Shown piece after piece: positions 54,585-63,973 of a stretch of 64,000 nt of DNA; position 1 is the stretch's first letter, and each line of letters begins with the position of its first letter. This stretch comes from Hyphomicrobiales bacterium. GTDB taxonomy: Bacteria; Pseudomonadota; Alphaproteobacteria; Rhizobiales; Rhizobiaceae. The notes beneath the pieces are model-generated. The model made no database searches and had not been told where the DNA came from. It was given only the letters and a program-made list of their open reading frames with translations. The stretch is taken from positions 1-64,000 of the forward strand of contig UCJU01000004.1 in NCBI GenBank assembly GCA_900472925.1, read 5' to 3'. A program made the translations under genes and the position numbers.

Positions 54585-55631
54585 ATGCGTCTGGCATTTT
54601 TCGTCAATTCAATCGAGGGCGAGCAACCGACTTTTGCAACTGGCCTTTTGGCAATGGCTGCGCTTAATCGCGGTCACGAGGTTGTCTACTTGACCCCCGG
54701 GGATTTCACTTTGAGGCAAGATGACAGCCTCGTCGTTCATGGCCTCGTCCTGGCACGACAGAAATACAAGAAGATCGAGAATTTCTACGCGGTCCTGCAG
54801 GACAAGAAGACCGAGCGACAGACCATCGACGTCGAAGATATAGACGCGCTGATGCTGCGCAACGATCCGTCTCTGGACCAGACAGCGCGCCCATGGGCGG
54901 TGCATTCCGGCATATTGTTTGGCCGTCTTGCGGAGCAGCGAGGCGTGGTTGTGCTCAACGATCCTGAAGGCTTGGCGCTTGCGCAGAACAAGCTTTATTT
55001 CCAGGGTTTTCCCGAGATCGTGCGTCCGACGACGTTGATCTCCCGCAATGTCGAGGAGATCAGAGCTTTTGCGGATGCACACCCCAAGGGCGTCATCGTC
55101 AAACCCCTGCAAGGGTCAGGCGGCAAGAACGTTTTTAAGATCAGTTCCAGTAAGGAAGCCAACCTCAACCAGATTTTCGAGGCTATCAGTGTTGAGGGTT
55201 ACCTCATCGCTCAAGCCTATCTTCCCGCTGCAAAGGGCGGCGATATCCGCTTTTTCATGATGAATGGTGAGCCATTGATGCGGGACGGTAGTTATGCTGC
55301 GCTACGCCGTGTTCCTGCGGAGGGCGACTTGCGCTCCAATATCCACGCAAGCGGCACCGCGGAAGCTGTGGACGTTTCTGACGAGGTGTTGGCACTTGCA
55401 GAGATGATGAGGCCAAAGCTTGTGGAGGACGGCATGTTCCTTGTCGGCCTGGACATTGTCGGCGATAAGATTTTGGAGGTGAACGTGTTTTCGCCAGGCG
55501 GATTGGCGCACATAAGTGACCTTACCAAGGTGGATTTCACGGAGACGGTGATTGAAGCTGTCGAGAAAAAGGTGGCCATGCAGCAGGCCTCTGCAGGCGT
55601 TCTCAGCAACCGGTTGTTGGCAACACTTTGA
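54585..55631 (+). CDS. ATP-grasp ligase (glutathione synthetase/RimK-like)
   Basis: A 348-residue ATP-grasp enzyme. The N-terminal domain resembles glutathione synthetase (LAFFVNSIEGEQPTFATGLLAMAALNRGHEVVYLTPGDF). The ATP-grasp core has GVIVKPLQGSGGKNVFKI (glycine-rich loop with binding Lys), GDIRFFMMNGEP and VGLDIVGDKILEVNVFSPGG (Mg-binding Glu/Asn). It would form an amide bond between an amino acid and a carboxylate. GGGAGGG precedes the ATG by 4 bases. In this operon the ligase opposes a metallocarboxypeptidase-like and an amidohydrolase-like gene. Confidence 0.87.
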   Translation: MRLAFFVNSIEGEQPTFATGLLAMAALNRGHEVVYLTPGDFTLRQDDSLVVHGLVLARQKYKKIENFYAVLQDKKTERQTIDVEDIDALMLRNDPSLDQTARPWAVHSGILFGRLAEQRGVVVLNDPEGLALAQNKLYFQGFPEIVRPTTLISRNVEEIRAFADAHPKGVIVKPLQGSGGKNVFKISSSKEANLNQIFEAISVEGYLIAQAYLPAAKGGDIRFFMMNGEPLMRDGSYAALRRVPAEGDLRSNIHASGTAEAVDVSDEVLALAEMMRPKLVEDGMFLVGLDIVGDKILEVNVFSPGGLAHISDLTKVDFTETVIEAVEKKVAMQQASAGVLSNRLLATL

Positions 55632-55671
55632 AGCTCTCGGTCCCATCCGACTTTAAGAACAGGAAGGCCTC

Positions 55672-56295
55672 ATGACAGTCGCGATTATTTTGCTGGCCGC
55701 TGGCGCGTCCAGCCGTACCGCCGAAAATGGCCATCACAAGCTCCTGGCGGAGTTCGAGGGCGTGCCGCTTCTGCGTCGTATGGCGATGGTTGCGAGAGCC
55801 AGTCAGGCCTCGTCAGTCACCGTCGTTTTGGGGTACAGGCATGAAGAGTTACGACATATCCTTTCAGGACTCGACGTCCATTCCATTGTGAACCCCGATT
55901 TTGCTTCGGGTATGGCAAGTTCACTTGCAGCGGGCTTCGCCACGGAGGACGCACAAGAGGCTGATGGAGTGATGGTGATGTTGGCCGACATGCCAGCGGT
56001 CACGACGGAGCATCTGGATTGGATGATAAAGGCGTTCACAGACGCTGGTGATCGTTCGATCGTGCGTGCGGTTTCTGCCGGGCAACCCGGCAATCCGGTG
56101 ATTTTGCCTAGCTCTCTGCGAGCTTCTGTGCTGCAAATTCAGGGAGATGTCGGCGCACGTCATTTGATCAAGTCTTCCGGCCTGCCCATTATAAATGTGG
56201 AAATTGGGCAAGCTGCTGAAACGGATGTGGATACACCTGAAGCGGTGGCTGCGGCGGGCGGCGTATTTGCTCGTCCGTCAACCGCCTCTTTTTGA
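55672..56295 (+). CDS. mocA: Nucleotidyltransferase, molybdenum cofactor cytidylyltransferase-like
   Basis: A 207-residue MobA-like NTP transferase. LAAGASSRTAENGHHKLLAEFEGVPLLRR near residues 7-35 is the CTP/GTP-binding motif, with VMVMLADMPAVTTEHLDWM (metal Asp) and GNPVILPSSL. Members convert molybdopterin to molybdopterin cytosine dinucleotide, the cofactor form used by aldehyde oxidoreductases. The PaoABC genes and the XdhC pair just downstream make this assignment strong. The 3' end overlaps the convergent XdhC_C gene by 18 bases. Confidence 0.82.
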   Translation: MTVAIILLAAGASSRTAENGHHKLLAEFEGVPLLRRMAMVARASQASSVTVVLGYRHEELRHILSGLDVHSIVNPDFASGMASSLAAGFATEDAQEADGVMVMLADMPAVTTEHLDWMIKAFTDAGDRSIVRAVSAGQPGNPVILPSSLRASVLQIQGDVGARHLIKSSGLPIINVEIGQAAETDVDTPEAVAAAGGVFARPSTASF

Positions 56296-56970
56296 ACCGG
56301 ACCTCATTGTGCAGATGACTTCTGCAAGGATCGCAACAGCGATTTCGGCCGGGCTTGCTGCACCGATATTCAGACCGATCGGTCCGTGAATAAGCGAGAG
56401 TTGATCGTCATCAAAACCTTGGTTTTTAAGGCGCTCCAGACGCGCCGCGTGCGACTTTCGACTGCCGAGAGCACCGACATAAAAGCAGCGTGATCGCAAA
56501 GCTTCCGCCAGCGGAAAATCGTCAATCTTTGGATCATGAGTGATGGCAACCAAGGCGGTATGCCGGTCCAACACCCTTGTTTTCAAGACGTCCTCGGGCC
56601 AGTCTGCGATGAGGTCGCTCATCGCAAACCGCTCCTCTGTTGCGAATGCGGTGCGTGGATCGACGATTGTCACGTCGAAGTCCGCCAGCTTTGCCATCGG
56701 CACAAGCGCCTGGCTGATATGAACGGCACCAATGATGACGATGCGGGGTTGGGGGCGATAAGCATTGATGAAGTACGGGATGTCGTCAATTGTAACGCTG
56801 CCTGATTTTCCAGACTGAAGCGCGGAGGCGATGGCGTCGCCAAGATCGCCATCAGGTGAAGTTTCGTCGGTAAAGATTGTGTTGATGCCACTTTGCAGTT
56901 CGGTAACCAATGCCACCGGTATGCGATTGGTACGATAGTGGTTCAATCGTTCAAGAGTTGCGGCATCCAT
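56278..56970 (-). CDS. XdhC family protein, Rossmann C-terminal domain (split XdhC)
   Basis: A 230-residue protein containing the XdhC_C Rossmann domain: RIVIIGAVHISQALVPMAKLADFDVTIVDPR near residues 73-103, FYVGALGSRKSHAARLERL and IHGPIGLNIGAASPAEIAVAILAEV. Proteins of this family insert the (sulfurated) molybdenum cofactor into xanthine or aldehyde oxidoreductases. The N-terminal domain is supplied by the upstream gene, whose stop shares one base with this start codon. The divergent paoABC genes are the likely client. Confidence 0.86.
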   Translation of the reverse strand: MDAATLERLNHYRTNRIPVALVTELQSGINTIFTDETSPDGDLGDAIASALQSGKSGSVTIDDIPYFINAYRPQPRIVIIGAVHISQALVPMAKLADFDVTIVDPRTAFATEERFAMSDLIADWPEDVLKTRVLDRHTALVAITHDPKIDDFPLAEALRSRCFYVGALGSRKSHAARLERLKNQGFDDDQLSLIHGPIGLNIGAASPAEIAVAILAEVICTMRSGSKRGG

Positions 56971-57317
56971 TACTGCAGCCTTTCGACGTAGATACGGATG
57001 CGACCCCCACAGGATAAGCCAACAGACCAAGCGGTCTCATCCGCCACGCCGAATTCAAGCATTTGTGGTGCGCCTTTTTCGATGACGTCGATTGCGGCGG
57101 AAATGACAGCGCCTTCCACACATCCACCGGAAACCGAGCCCTCGAAATGACCCTCCGCATCAATGACGAGATGGCTGCCAACAGGTCGTGGGGCGGATCC
57201 CCAAGTCTCTATGACCGTTGCAATCGCGACCTTACGACCGCTCTTTGTCCAAGCTTCGGCACAACTTAGGGGATCGCTCGTTTGATCGCTGTTCGTTGCC
57301 TGCGCGTGCATCGTCAT
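56970..57317 (-). CDS. XdhC/CoxI family N-terminal domain protein (split XdhC)
   Basis: A 115-residue protein equal to the XdhC_CoxI domain: RKVAIATVIETWGSAPRPVGSHLVIDAEGHFEGSVSGGCVEGAV and VGLSCGGRIRIYVE, with the conserved SGGCVE Cys. In many bacteria it is fused to the Rossmann domain found in the next gene. Here the two are separate and overlap by one base. The start could be 57317 or the ATG at 57311. It overlaps the upstream exported-protein gene by four bases. Confidence 0.86.
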   Translation of the reverse strand: MTMHAQATNSDQTSDPLSCAEAWTKSGRKVAIATVIETWGSAPRPVGSHLVIDAEGHFEGSVSGGCVEGAVISAAIDVIEKGAPQMLEFGVADETAWSVGLSCGGRIRIYVERLQ

Positions 57318-57904
57318 TCCGGTTTTTGCCTACTCAGTTTTTTGCTGCCGAAGAGATTGAAGCGATTTGGATCGAGCCGTTCCTGTTGGTATTTCAATGT
57401 GACGTCGTCGAACGTGATCTCCAGCTCGCGTCCTGTGGCCAGTACAGCTTCTAAATTCCCAAGCGGGTTGTTCGTTCCGACCAAAAGATTGACGAGATTG
57501 GCGGCTCGCGCACCAAGAACCTGTCGTGACAGCAGAGATCCAAAATTCAGCTTGATCCGAAAGCTGCTCCAGACACCTGGTTCGATGCCGCGTATCTGGA
57601 TGAAAAGAGACGGCGTATGGCCGGTCTCCGAATACTCGAGCTGGTAGGAGCACTCCCATTCACCGTTTTCTGCTGTGTTGAAAACGGGTCTGCTGGACGC
57701 GGATAAGTCGGCAATGCTGCGACATTGGGAAGCCCCAAAATGCGGTGAGGGTTCAGGACCCGCCTGTATCTGGATGTAATCCGCCGCTGCTGCAACGCGT
57801 CGTATGTCAGCACTCATGCCCGGTTGCGCCGAGATGCCCACAAGAAACAGAGAGAAGATCGATGAAATGAGCATGCTGTTCAGGGGCCATCCGCGCGGAT
57901 GCAA
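57314..57904 (-). CDS. Unrecognised exported protein (possibly DUF6030)
   Basis: A 196-residue protein with an N-terminal signal-like segment ([22 protein letters not shown], best from the ATG at 57874). The mature part has two Cys (in SQCRSIADL and WECSYQLEY) and beta-rich sequence. It resembles the rhizobial DUF6030 family as I remember it, but this is not certain. It lies upstream of and overlaps (ATGA) the split XdhC genes, so it is probably co-transcribed with the molybdenum-enzyme maturation genes, though its role is unknown. Confidence 0.6.
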   Translation of the reverse strand: MHPRGWPLNSMLISSIFSLFLVGISAQPGMSADIRRVAAAADYIQIQAGPEPSPHFGASQCRSIADLSASSRPVFNTAENGEWECSYQLEYSETGHTPSLFIQIRGIEPGVWSSFRIKLNFGSLLSRQVLGARAANLVNLLVGTNNPLGNLEAVLATGRELEITFDDVTLKYQQERLDPNRFNLFGSKKLSRQKPE

Positions 57905-58090
57905 AGTGTACGCTGTTGGGTTGGATGCACAAGGCGAAATAATGTCCTGAACAAACAGGAGTTGTTGCTACGGCAGCGATCATCTCATCCCAACAATGAA
58001 TATTACATTATCAACTTTTCGTTCGTCACGGCACTTTTCCGATCTCAGATTGTTAGCTTGGGACTTCAAACCACCGACATGGAGCCAGGT
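57905..58090. promoter_or_regulatory. Divergent promoter region, maturation genes / paoABC
   Basis: 186 bases between the minus-strand maturation unit and the plus-strand pao operon. AT-rich centre. Both promoters should be here. No clear operator was identified. Confidence 0.5.
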
Positions 58091-58726
58091 ATGCAGGATT
58101 GCGGGCATCTGGAACTTTCCAGACGAAACTTACTTATCACTTCGGCTGCAACAATCGCAGTCACAGGTGTCGCCGGCAGCGCGGCAGCGCAGCCTTCGGG
58201 GAGCTTAATGACTTATAATTCTAAAATTTCACTCACTGTGAACGGTGAAAACCGTCACATGGAGGTCGATAATCGCACGACATTGCTTGATGCTTTGCGT
58301 GAACACCTGCACCTGACCGGCACCAAAAAAGGCTGTGATCACGGCCAGTGCGGCGCCTGCACGGTTATGGTCGATGGACGTCGTATCAACTCTTGTCTGT
58401 CCTTGGCGGTCATGCATGAAGGCGACGATATCAAGACCATCGAAGGTCTGGGCCAGCCGGGCAATCTGCATCCTATGCAGGTTGCATTCGTCAAACATGA
58501 TGGATTCCAGTGCGGCTATTGCACGCCGGGGCAAATCTGTTCCTCCGTGGCTGTGCTTGAAGAGATCAAAGCAAACATTCCAAGCCACGTCACTGAAGAT
58601 CTCAATTCACCAGCGCAGCTCACGGCGACAGAAGTCCGTGAGCGCATGAGCGGAAACATCTGTCGATGCGGGGCCTATTCCAACATCCTCGATGCCATTT
58701 CGGAAGTCGGGGGGATTGGAGCATGA
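58091..58726 (+). CDS. paoA: Periplasmic aldehyde oxidoreductase, 2Fe-2S subunit
   Basis: A 211-residue subunit of a PaoABC-type molybdenum aldehyde oxidoreductase. It starts with a twin-arginine signal ([17 protein letters not shown] and an AAAQ cleavage site near residue 35), so the complex is exported folded by Tat. The plant-type [2Fe-2S] cluster is [21 protein letters not shown], and the second cluster is in [13 protein letters not shown] and [12 protein letters not shown]. The ATG at 58091 has GGAG 6-9 bases upstream; an ATG at 58079 is also in frame. It overlaps paoB by four bases. Confidence 0.92.
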   Translation: MQDCGHLELSRRNLLITSAATIAVTGVAGSAAAQPSGSLMTYNSKISLTVNGENRHMEVDNRTTLLDALREHLHLTGTKKGCDHGQCGACTVMVDGRRINSCLSLAVMHEGDDIKTIEGLGQPGNLHPMQVAFVKHDGFQCGYCTPGQICSSVAVLEEIKANIPSHVTEDLNSPAQLTATEVRERMSGNICRCGAYSNILDAISEVGGIGA

Positions 58727-59673
58727 GGGCCTTTACTTATGAACGTGCTTCATCCGTTGAAGCCGCAGCTAGTGCCGCATCTAACAATGCAAACGCCAAA
58801 TTCATCGCCGGCGGGACAAACCTTCTCGATCTCATGAAGCTCGAGATTGAAACGCCAACACATCTGATCGACGTCAACGGTCTGGGTCTCGACACAATCG
58901 AAGCCACATCAGACGGTGGTCTACGCATTGGTGCGATGGTGCGAAACACGGATCTTGCCGCCCATGCCACTGTCCGTCGCGATTACGGGCTGCTCTCTCG
59001 CGCGCTCGTCGCCGGTGCGTCTGGCCAGCTTCGCAACAAGGCGACAACAGCCGGGAACCTGTTGCAGAGGACACGCTGTCCATACTTCTATGACACAAAT
59101 CAACCGTGCAACAAGCGCCAGCCCGGAAGTGGATGTTCTGCAATCGGTGGGTTCAGCAGACAGCACGCCATTGTTGGCGTTAGCGAAGCCTGCATTGCCA
59201 CCCATCCAAGCGATATGGCGATTGCCATGCGTGCGCTCGACGCTGAGGTCAAGACAGTGAAGGCAGACAATAAACGTCGATCGATACCGATTGCCGATTT
59301 CTATCGCCTACCAGGCGACACCCCTCACATCGAAACGGTTTTGGAGCCTGGCGAGTTCATCACCGCCGTTGTGCTGCCTGCGCCCGTTGGCGGAAAGCAT
59401 ATCTATCGGAAGGTGAGGGACCGGGCATCCTATGCTTTTGCGTTGATTTCGGTTGGTGCGGTTGTCCAGCCTGATGGCACTGGCAAGGTTGCCATCGGTG
59501 GTGTCGCGCACAAACCCTGGCGCGTCGAAGCGGCTGAGGCTGACCTCCCAAAAGGCGCTCGTGCCGCATCCAATGCTATCCTCGCGGGTGCCAAACCCAC
59601 GGAACAGAACCGGTTCAAGGTCGCACTCGTAGAGCGTACGCTCGGCGCGGTCCTTTCAGAAGCAAGGGGTTGA
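58723..59673 (+). CDS. paoB: Periplasmic aldehyde oxidoreductase, FAD/4Fe-4S subunit
   Basis: A 316-residue FAD-binding subunit. The FAD motif [27 protein letters not shown] lies near residues 27-54, with [30 protein letters not shown]. The extra [4Fe-4S] cluster insert found in PaoB/YagS is visible as RCPYF...[13 protein letters not shown]. The C-terminal CO-dehydrogenase-flavoprotein domain ends the protein. It carries electrons between the molybdenum subunit and the acceptor. Its ATG overlaps the paoA stop (ATGA). Confidence 0.92.
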   Translation: MRAFTYERASSVEAAASAASNNANAKFIAGGTNLLDLMKLEIETPTHLIDVNGLGLDTIEATSDGGLRIGAMVRNTDLAAHATVRRDYGLLSRALVAGASGQLRNKATTAGNLLQRTRCPYFYDTNQPCNKRQPGSGCSAIGGFSRQHAIVGVSEACIATHPSDMAIAMRALDAEVKTVKADNKRRSIPIADFYRLPGDTPHIETVLEPGEFITAVVLPAPVGGKHIYRKVRDRASYAFALISVGAVVQPDGTGKVAIGGVAHKPWRVEAAEADLPKGARAASNAILAGAKPTEQNRFKVALVERTLGAVLSEARG

Positions 59674-59676
59674 GCG

Positions 59677-61875
59677 ATGAAGTTCGATACACCAGCCACG
59701 ACAAATCCCATCGATCGTCTCAAGGTCGTCGGTAAACCGATTCACCGCATCGATGGTGAGCTTAAGACAACCGGCCGAGCCATGTATGCCTATGAATGGC
59801 ATGATCCGGACAATAAATATGCGTATGGTTACCCCATCGGCTCTGCGATCGCGAAGGGCAGGATCAAGTCCATGGACGTGTCCGCCGCAAAGGCGGCACC
59901 CGGCGTGCTCGGTGTCATCACGGCTCTGGACGTCGGTAAGCTTGAAAAAGGCGAATATAACACCGCCAACTTGTTCGGTGGTGATGAAATCCAGCATTAC
60001 CATCAGGCTATTGCCCTTGTTGTCGCCGAGAGCTTCGAGAAAGCACGTGCGGCCGCTTCGCTCGTCAAGGTCGAATACACGGAAGAAAAAGGCGCGTTCG
60101 ACTTGGAGGCTGAAAAAGGCTCCGCACAAAAGCCGGATGAATCTCAGAAACCAGACAGCGCTGCCGGAGATTTCAAAAGCGCTTACAGTTCCGCCCCTGT
60201 GACCTTGGACCAGACCTACACCACACCGGACCAGTCGCATGCCATGATGGAGCCGCATGCCTCCATCGCCGCTTGGAATGGAGATGAGGTAACGGTGTGG
60301 ACATCCAGTCAGATGATCGATTGGTGGCGCTCTGACCTTGCGACAACGCTTGGCGTGGACAAGGATAAAATACACCTGATGTCTCCCTTCATCGGCGGTG
60401 GATTTGGCGGCAAGCTTTTCTTGCGAGCCGATGCGCTACTCGCAGCCCTTGGCTCAAAGCATGTTGGCCGTCCTGTCAAGGTGGCGCTGCCCCGTCCGCT
60501 GATGATCAATAATACGACTCACCGGCCAGCCACCCTCCAGCGCATTCGGATTGGATGTGGCACGGACGGTAAGATCACGGCTATCGCGCATGAAAGCTGG
60601 TCAGGCAATCTGCCTGACGGTGCTCCTGAAACCGCTGTCAATCAGTCGCGTTTGCTGTATGCGGGTGCCAATCGAATGACGGCGATGCGTCTGGCGAAGC
60701 TGGACTTGCCTGAGGGCAACGCGATGCGCGCGCCCGGCGAAGCTCCGGGCCTGATGGCACTCGAAATTGCCATGGATGAGATGGCGGAAAAGCTGGGACT
60801 AGACCCTATCGAATTCCGTATCCTCAACGATACCCAGGTCGATCCGGAAAATCGGGATCGACCGTTTTCCCATCGTGATCTCATCGGCTGTCTCAAACTC
60901 GGGGCAGAACGTTTTGGCTGGAGCAACCGGCCGAAAGTCGCGTCCAAACGTGAGGGCAAATGGCTGATTGGCATGGGAGTGGGTGCGGCCTTCCGGGACA
61001 ATCTCGTGCTTCCATCCGCTGCGCGCGTATCGCTTGGCAAAGATGGTATCATCACCGTACAGACAGACATGACGGATATCGGCACTGGCAGCTATACGAT
61101 CATCGCACAGACTGCTGCGGAGATGATGGGTGTGACAGTCGACAAGGTGGCCGTGGAGCTCGGGGATTCACGTTTTCCGATTTCTGCAGGATCAGGCGGC
61201 CAGTTTGGAGCGAACTCCTCGACGTCAGGAGTCTATGCCGCCTGTGTCAAATTGCGGGAGGCGATTGCTCAGAAAGTGGGGTTCAATTCCAAAGACGCTA
61301 TTTTTGAAGATGGCGTGGTCAAAAGCGGGAACCGGAGTGTCCCTCTCGCCGAGGCGGCAGGAGCAGACGGTCTTGTCGGCGAGGACAAGATGGAATGGGG
61401 CGACCTGACCAAGACCCATCAGCAGTCCACATTCGGCGCACATTTTGTGGAGGTTGGTGTCGATATCGCAACCGGTGAAACACGCATTCGGCGCATGCTG
61501 GCGGTCTGCGCGGCTGGGCGCATCCTCAATCCCATTACAGCACGAAGCCAGGTTATCGGCGCAATGACGATGGGTGCTGGTGGTGCGCTATCGGAGGAGC
61601 TTGCGGTGGACACAAACCGAGGCTTCTTCGTCAACCACGATCTGGCAGGCTATGAGGTCCCTGTTCACGCGGACATTCCGCACCAGGATGTCATATTCCT
61701 GGATGAGACCGATCCAATGTCTTCTCCGATGAAGGCCAAGGGTGTCGGTGAGTTGGGCCTATGCGGCGTCTCGGCCGCCATTGCGAATGCCATCTACAAT
61801 GCCTCTGGCGTGCGTGTGAGAGACTATCCCATGACGTTGGACAAGTTGATTGGCGGTTTGCCAGAGGTCGCCTGA
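59677..61875 (+). CDS. paoC: Periplasmic aldehyde oxidoreductase, molybdenum-binding subunit
   Basis: A 732-residue catalytic subunit. Molybdopterin-site motifs are FIGGGFGGKLFLRADALLAAL, EGNAMRAPGEAPGLMALEIAMDEMAEKLGLDP, and the C-terminal AKGVGELGLCGVSAAIANAIYNA containing the catalytic Glu (in GVGELG). A shorter N-terminal region (RAMYAYEWHD) replaces that of xanthine dehydrogenase. The enzyme oxidises aromatic and other aldehydes in the periplasm, protecting the cell. Length agrees with E. coli PaoC (732). It should need the MCD cofactor made by the MocA-like protein nearby. Confidence 0.94.
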   Translation: MKFDTPATTNPIDRLKVVGKPIHRIDGELKTTGRAMYAYEWHDPDNKYAYGYPIGSAIAKGRIKSMDVSAAKAAPGVLGVITALDVGKLEKGEYNTANLFGGDEIQHYHQAIALVVAESFEKARAAASLVKVEYTEEKGAFDLEAEKGSAQKPDESQKPDSAAGDFKSAYSSAPVTLDQTYTTPDQSHAMMEPHASIAAWNGDEVTVWTSSQMIDWWRSDLATTLGVDKDKIHLMSPFIGGGFGGKLFLRADALLAALGSKHVGRPVKVALPRPLMINNTTHRPATLQRIRIGCGTDGKITAIAHESWSGNLPDGAPETAVNQSRLLYAGANRMTAMRLAKLDLPEGNAMRAPGEAPGLMALEIAMDEMAEKLGLDPIEFRILNDTQVDPENRDRPFSHRDLIGCLKLGAERFGWSNRPKVASKREGKWLIGMGVGAAFRDNLVLPSAARVSLGKDGIITVQTDMTDIGTGSYTIIAQTAAEMMGVTVDKVAVELGDSRFPISAGSGGQFGANSSTSGVYAACVKLREAIAQKVGFNSKDAIFEDGVVKSGNRSVPLAEAAGADGLVGEDKMEWGDLTKTHQQSTFGAHFVEVGVDIATGETRIRRMLAVCAAGRILNPITARSQVIGAMTMGAGGALSEELAVDTNRGFFVNHDLAGYEVPVHADIPHQDVIFLDETDPMSSPMKAKGVGELGLCGVSAAIANAIYNASGVRVRDYPMTLDKLIGGLPEVA

Positions 61876-62206
61876 CCACGAGCCCTAGAAGTCGGCCTGC
61901 TTGCTTGATGCGAGCAGGCCGCGAACAGCGGCAAAGTATTCTGGCATTTTCCTGATTGTGATTACTGTTCTGTAACTATGTCCAGAACTCCCAAGGAACG
62001 ATTCACATCTGATTCAATTATTGTGCCGTAGAACAATTTGAAGAAGAACCACGAAATGGCTTGGGCATGATGCCCTGATACTGTCCGGCCTCGATTTCCC
62101 CAGAGTGGGGTCCAAATCCCAGACATCGCCACATTAAAAATGAGCCGCTGCCCCGATTATGTACCGCGACCGTACGAGCGTACGATGGCGTCGTCATGGA
62201 TTTATT
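61876..62206. other. Intergenic region with strong hairpin and small repeat
   Basis: 331 bases. A 12-bp stem hairpin spans 61893-61921 (CGGCCTGCTTGC / GCGAGCAGGCCG, one G-T pair), 17 bases after the paoC stop. It lacks a T-run, so it may be a processing or Rho-dependent end. A CGTACG-AG-CGTACG repeat at 62171-62184 lies 22 bases before the next start codon. No gene seen. Confidence 0.6.
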
Positions 62207-63973
62207 ATGACCAACGAGATTGCACGCCTTTCAAGCCTCAAGAATTTGCGGTTGCTGGATACTCTCCCAAGCGAAAATTTTGATCGGATAACACGGCTTG
62301 CAGCCGACATTTTTGGACTTCCGATTGCGGCTGTTTCGTTGACGGATAGCAATCGTCAGTGGTTCAAGTCGAAGGTCGGCGTCGATCACAACGAAATTCC
62401 CCGAGAAAAGGCGCCCTGCGCCAATGTGGCCGAGTCGAGAAAGCCATTTGTTATCCGGGATTTTCAGCAGGATGACTGTTTTGCCGACAGCACGCTCGGC
62501 TGTGCGGGGATCCGGTTTTACGCGGGTGCGCCGCTGGTCACGGCCGATGGCTTTGGTTTGGGCGCACTTTGCGTGCTGGGAACGGAACCGCGCGATATTA
62601 CCGATAAAGAGATTGCAACCTTGTGCGATCTTGCCGCGATGGTCATGGATCAGGTGGAGTTGACGCACGCACTGGGGCGCATCGAGGCCTGCAGCGGTCT
62701 TCCGAACCGATTCCAACTCATGAATGATCTGTCGGATTCAGCGTTGCGTGGGGATAAGGGCGACCGCATCATCAGCCTGCTGGATCTTTCACAGACAGAG
62801 CAATTCGAACGCCTGTCACGTGTTCTTGGCCCGTCCCATCTCGACACGGTCATCCACGCCGTCTCCTCTCTCTTGAGAGAGCACGTCGGGCTTGACGCAA
62901 CGCCCTATCATATCGGGCCGACGCAATTTGCATTTTTTGCCCCTGAAACTTCGGATGTCGAAAGCTATATGATCCTACTCAAGGATCTGCTTTGTGACAT
63001 TGAAGGTAACAGCGACACTCCAATCTCGATGACGCCAGCGATTGGTGTTGTCTCCTACGATCCACAGACGACGGTGCCGGAGGACATCCTTAGATCTCTG
63101 CAAAGCGCGGTTCAGGATGCGCGCGAGAGTGCAGCCAAGATCGAACTTTTTTCTCCGGCAATGGACTTGCGCCACAGACGTAATTTTCGAATTCTCCAGG
63201 ATTTTCGCTCCGCTCTGGCTTCATCGGACCAGCTGTCACTGGTATTTCAGCCGCGCATTGACGTGAGCACAGGTGAGATATTCAGCGCGGAAGCACTGTT
63301 GCGGTGGGACCATCCTGTTCTGGGCCCTATATCGCCGGTCGAATTCATTCCCGTTGTCGAGGCGTCTGCTTTCGCCCGTGAGTTGACCGATTGGGTCATG
63401 GACGAAGCCATCTCCCACATTTCGTCATGGGGTCAGAAAGGCTTGCGTTTTAAGCTTTCTCTCAACCTGTCGGCCCTCAATCTCGAGGAGGGCGACTTTT
63501 TCGAGAGGCTGATGTCGAAGCTCGCCCGGTTCGATGTGGAGCCCAATCAGATTGAGCTGGAACTGACGGAAACCGTCATGATGAAAGAAACCGAAGGCGC
63601 ATTTGGTCTCCTCAACCAGCTGAAGACAGCGGGAGTGCAACTGGCTATCGACGATTTCGGAACCGGCTATAGCAGCCTTGCGTATTTGCAGAAACTACCG
63701 GCAGACGTGGTCAAGATTGACCGTTCCTTCGTGGCAGACATGGAGAACGGTAATCGTGAACGCGTGCTTGTGCGCTCGATGATCGATCTGTCCCACAGCC
63801 TGGGTTACCGTGTCGTCGCCGAGGGTGTGGAGACACAGGAGGCCGCAGACCTTCTGGAAGTGATGGGATGCGACGAAATCCAGGGTTACTGGCTATCGCG
63901 CCCTGTCAGAAGTGACGCGCTGTTTGACTGGCTGATGGAACGCGCGCGACCTGTGGCCCTGTTGGCCGGATAA
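62207..63973 (+). CDS. GAF-degenerate GGDEF-EAL domain protein (probable c-di-GMP phosphodiesterase)
   Basis: A 588-residue cytoplasmic protein. Residues ~1-160 are a GAF sensor domain. A GGDEF domain follows (~165-325), but its signature is changed to YHIGPTQFAFF, so it cannot make c-di-GMP and may only bind GTP. The C-terminal EAL domain is complete: AEALLRW (Glu362), NLSALNLEEGDFF, ELELTETVMM, AIDDFGTGYSSLAYLQ, VKIDRSFV, AEGVETQEA and QGYWLSRP. It should hydrolyse c-di-GMP, thereby controlling motility or biofilm. The ATG at 62207 has a weak ribosome-binding site. Confidence 0.88.
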   Translation: MTNEIARLSSLKNLRLLDTLPSENFDRITRLAADIFGLPIAAVSLTDSNRQWFKSKVGVDHNEIPREKAPCANVAESRKPFVIRDFQQDDCFADSTLGCAGIRFYAGAPLVTADGFGLGALCVLGTEPRDITDKEIATLCDLAAMVMDQVELTHALGRIEACSGLPNRFQLMNDLSDSALRGDKGDRIISLLDLSQTEQFERLSRVLGPSHLDTVIHAVSSLLREHVGLDATPYHIGPTQFAFFAPETSDVESYMILLKDLLCDIEGNSDTPISMTPAIGVVSYDPQTTVPEDILRSLQSAVQDARESAAKIELFSPAMDLRHRRNFRILQDFRSALASSDQLSLVFQPRIDVSTGEIFSAEALLRWDHPVLGPISPVEFIPVVEASAFARELTDWVMDEAISHISSWGQKGLRFKLSLNLSALNLEEGDFFERLMSKLARFDVEPNQIELELTETVMMKETEGAFGLLNQLKTAGVQLAIDDFGTGYSSLAYLQKLPADVVKIDRSFVADMENGNRERVLVRSMIDLSHSLGYRVVAEGVETQEAADLLEVMGCDEIQGYWLSRPVRSDALFDWLMERARPVALLAG

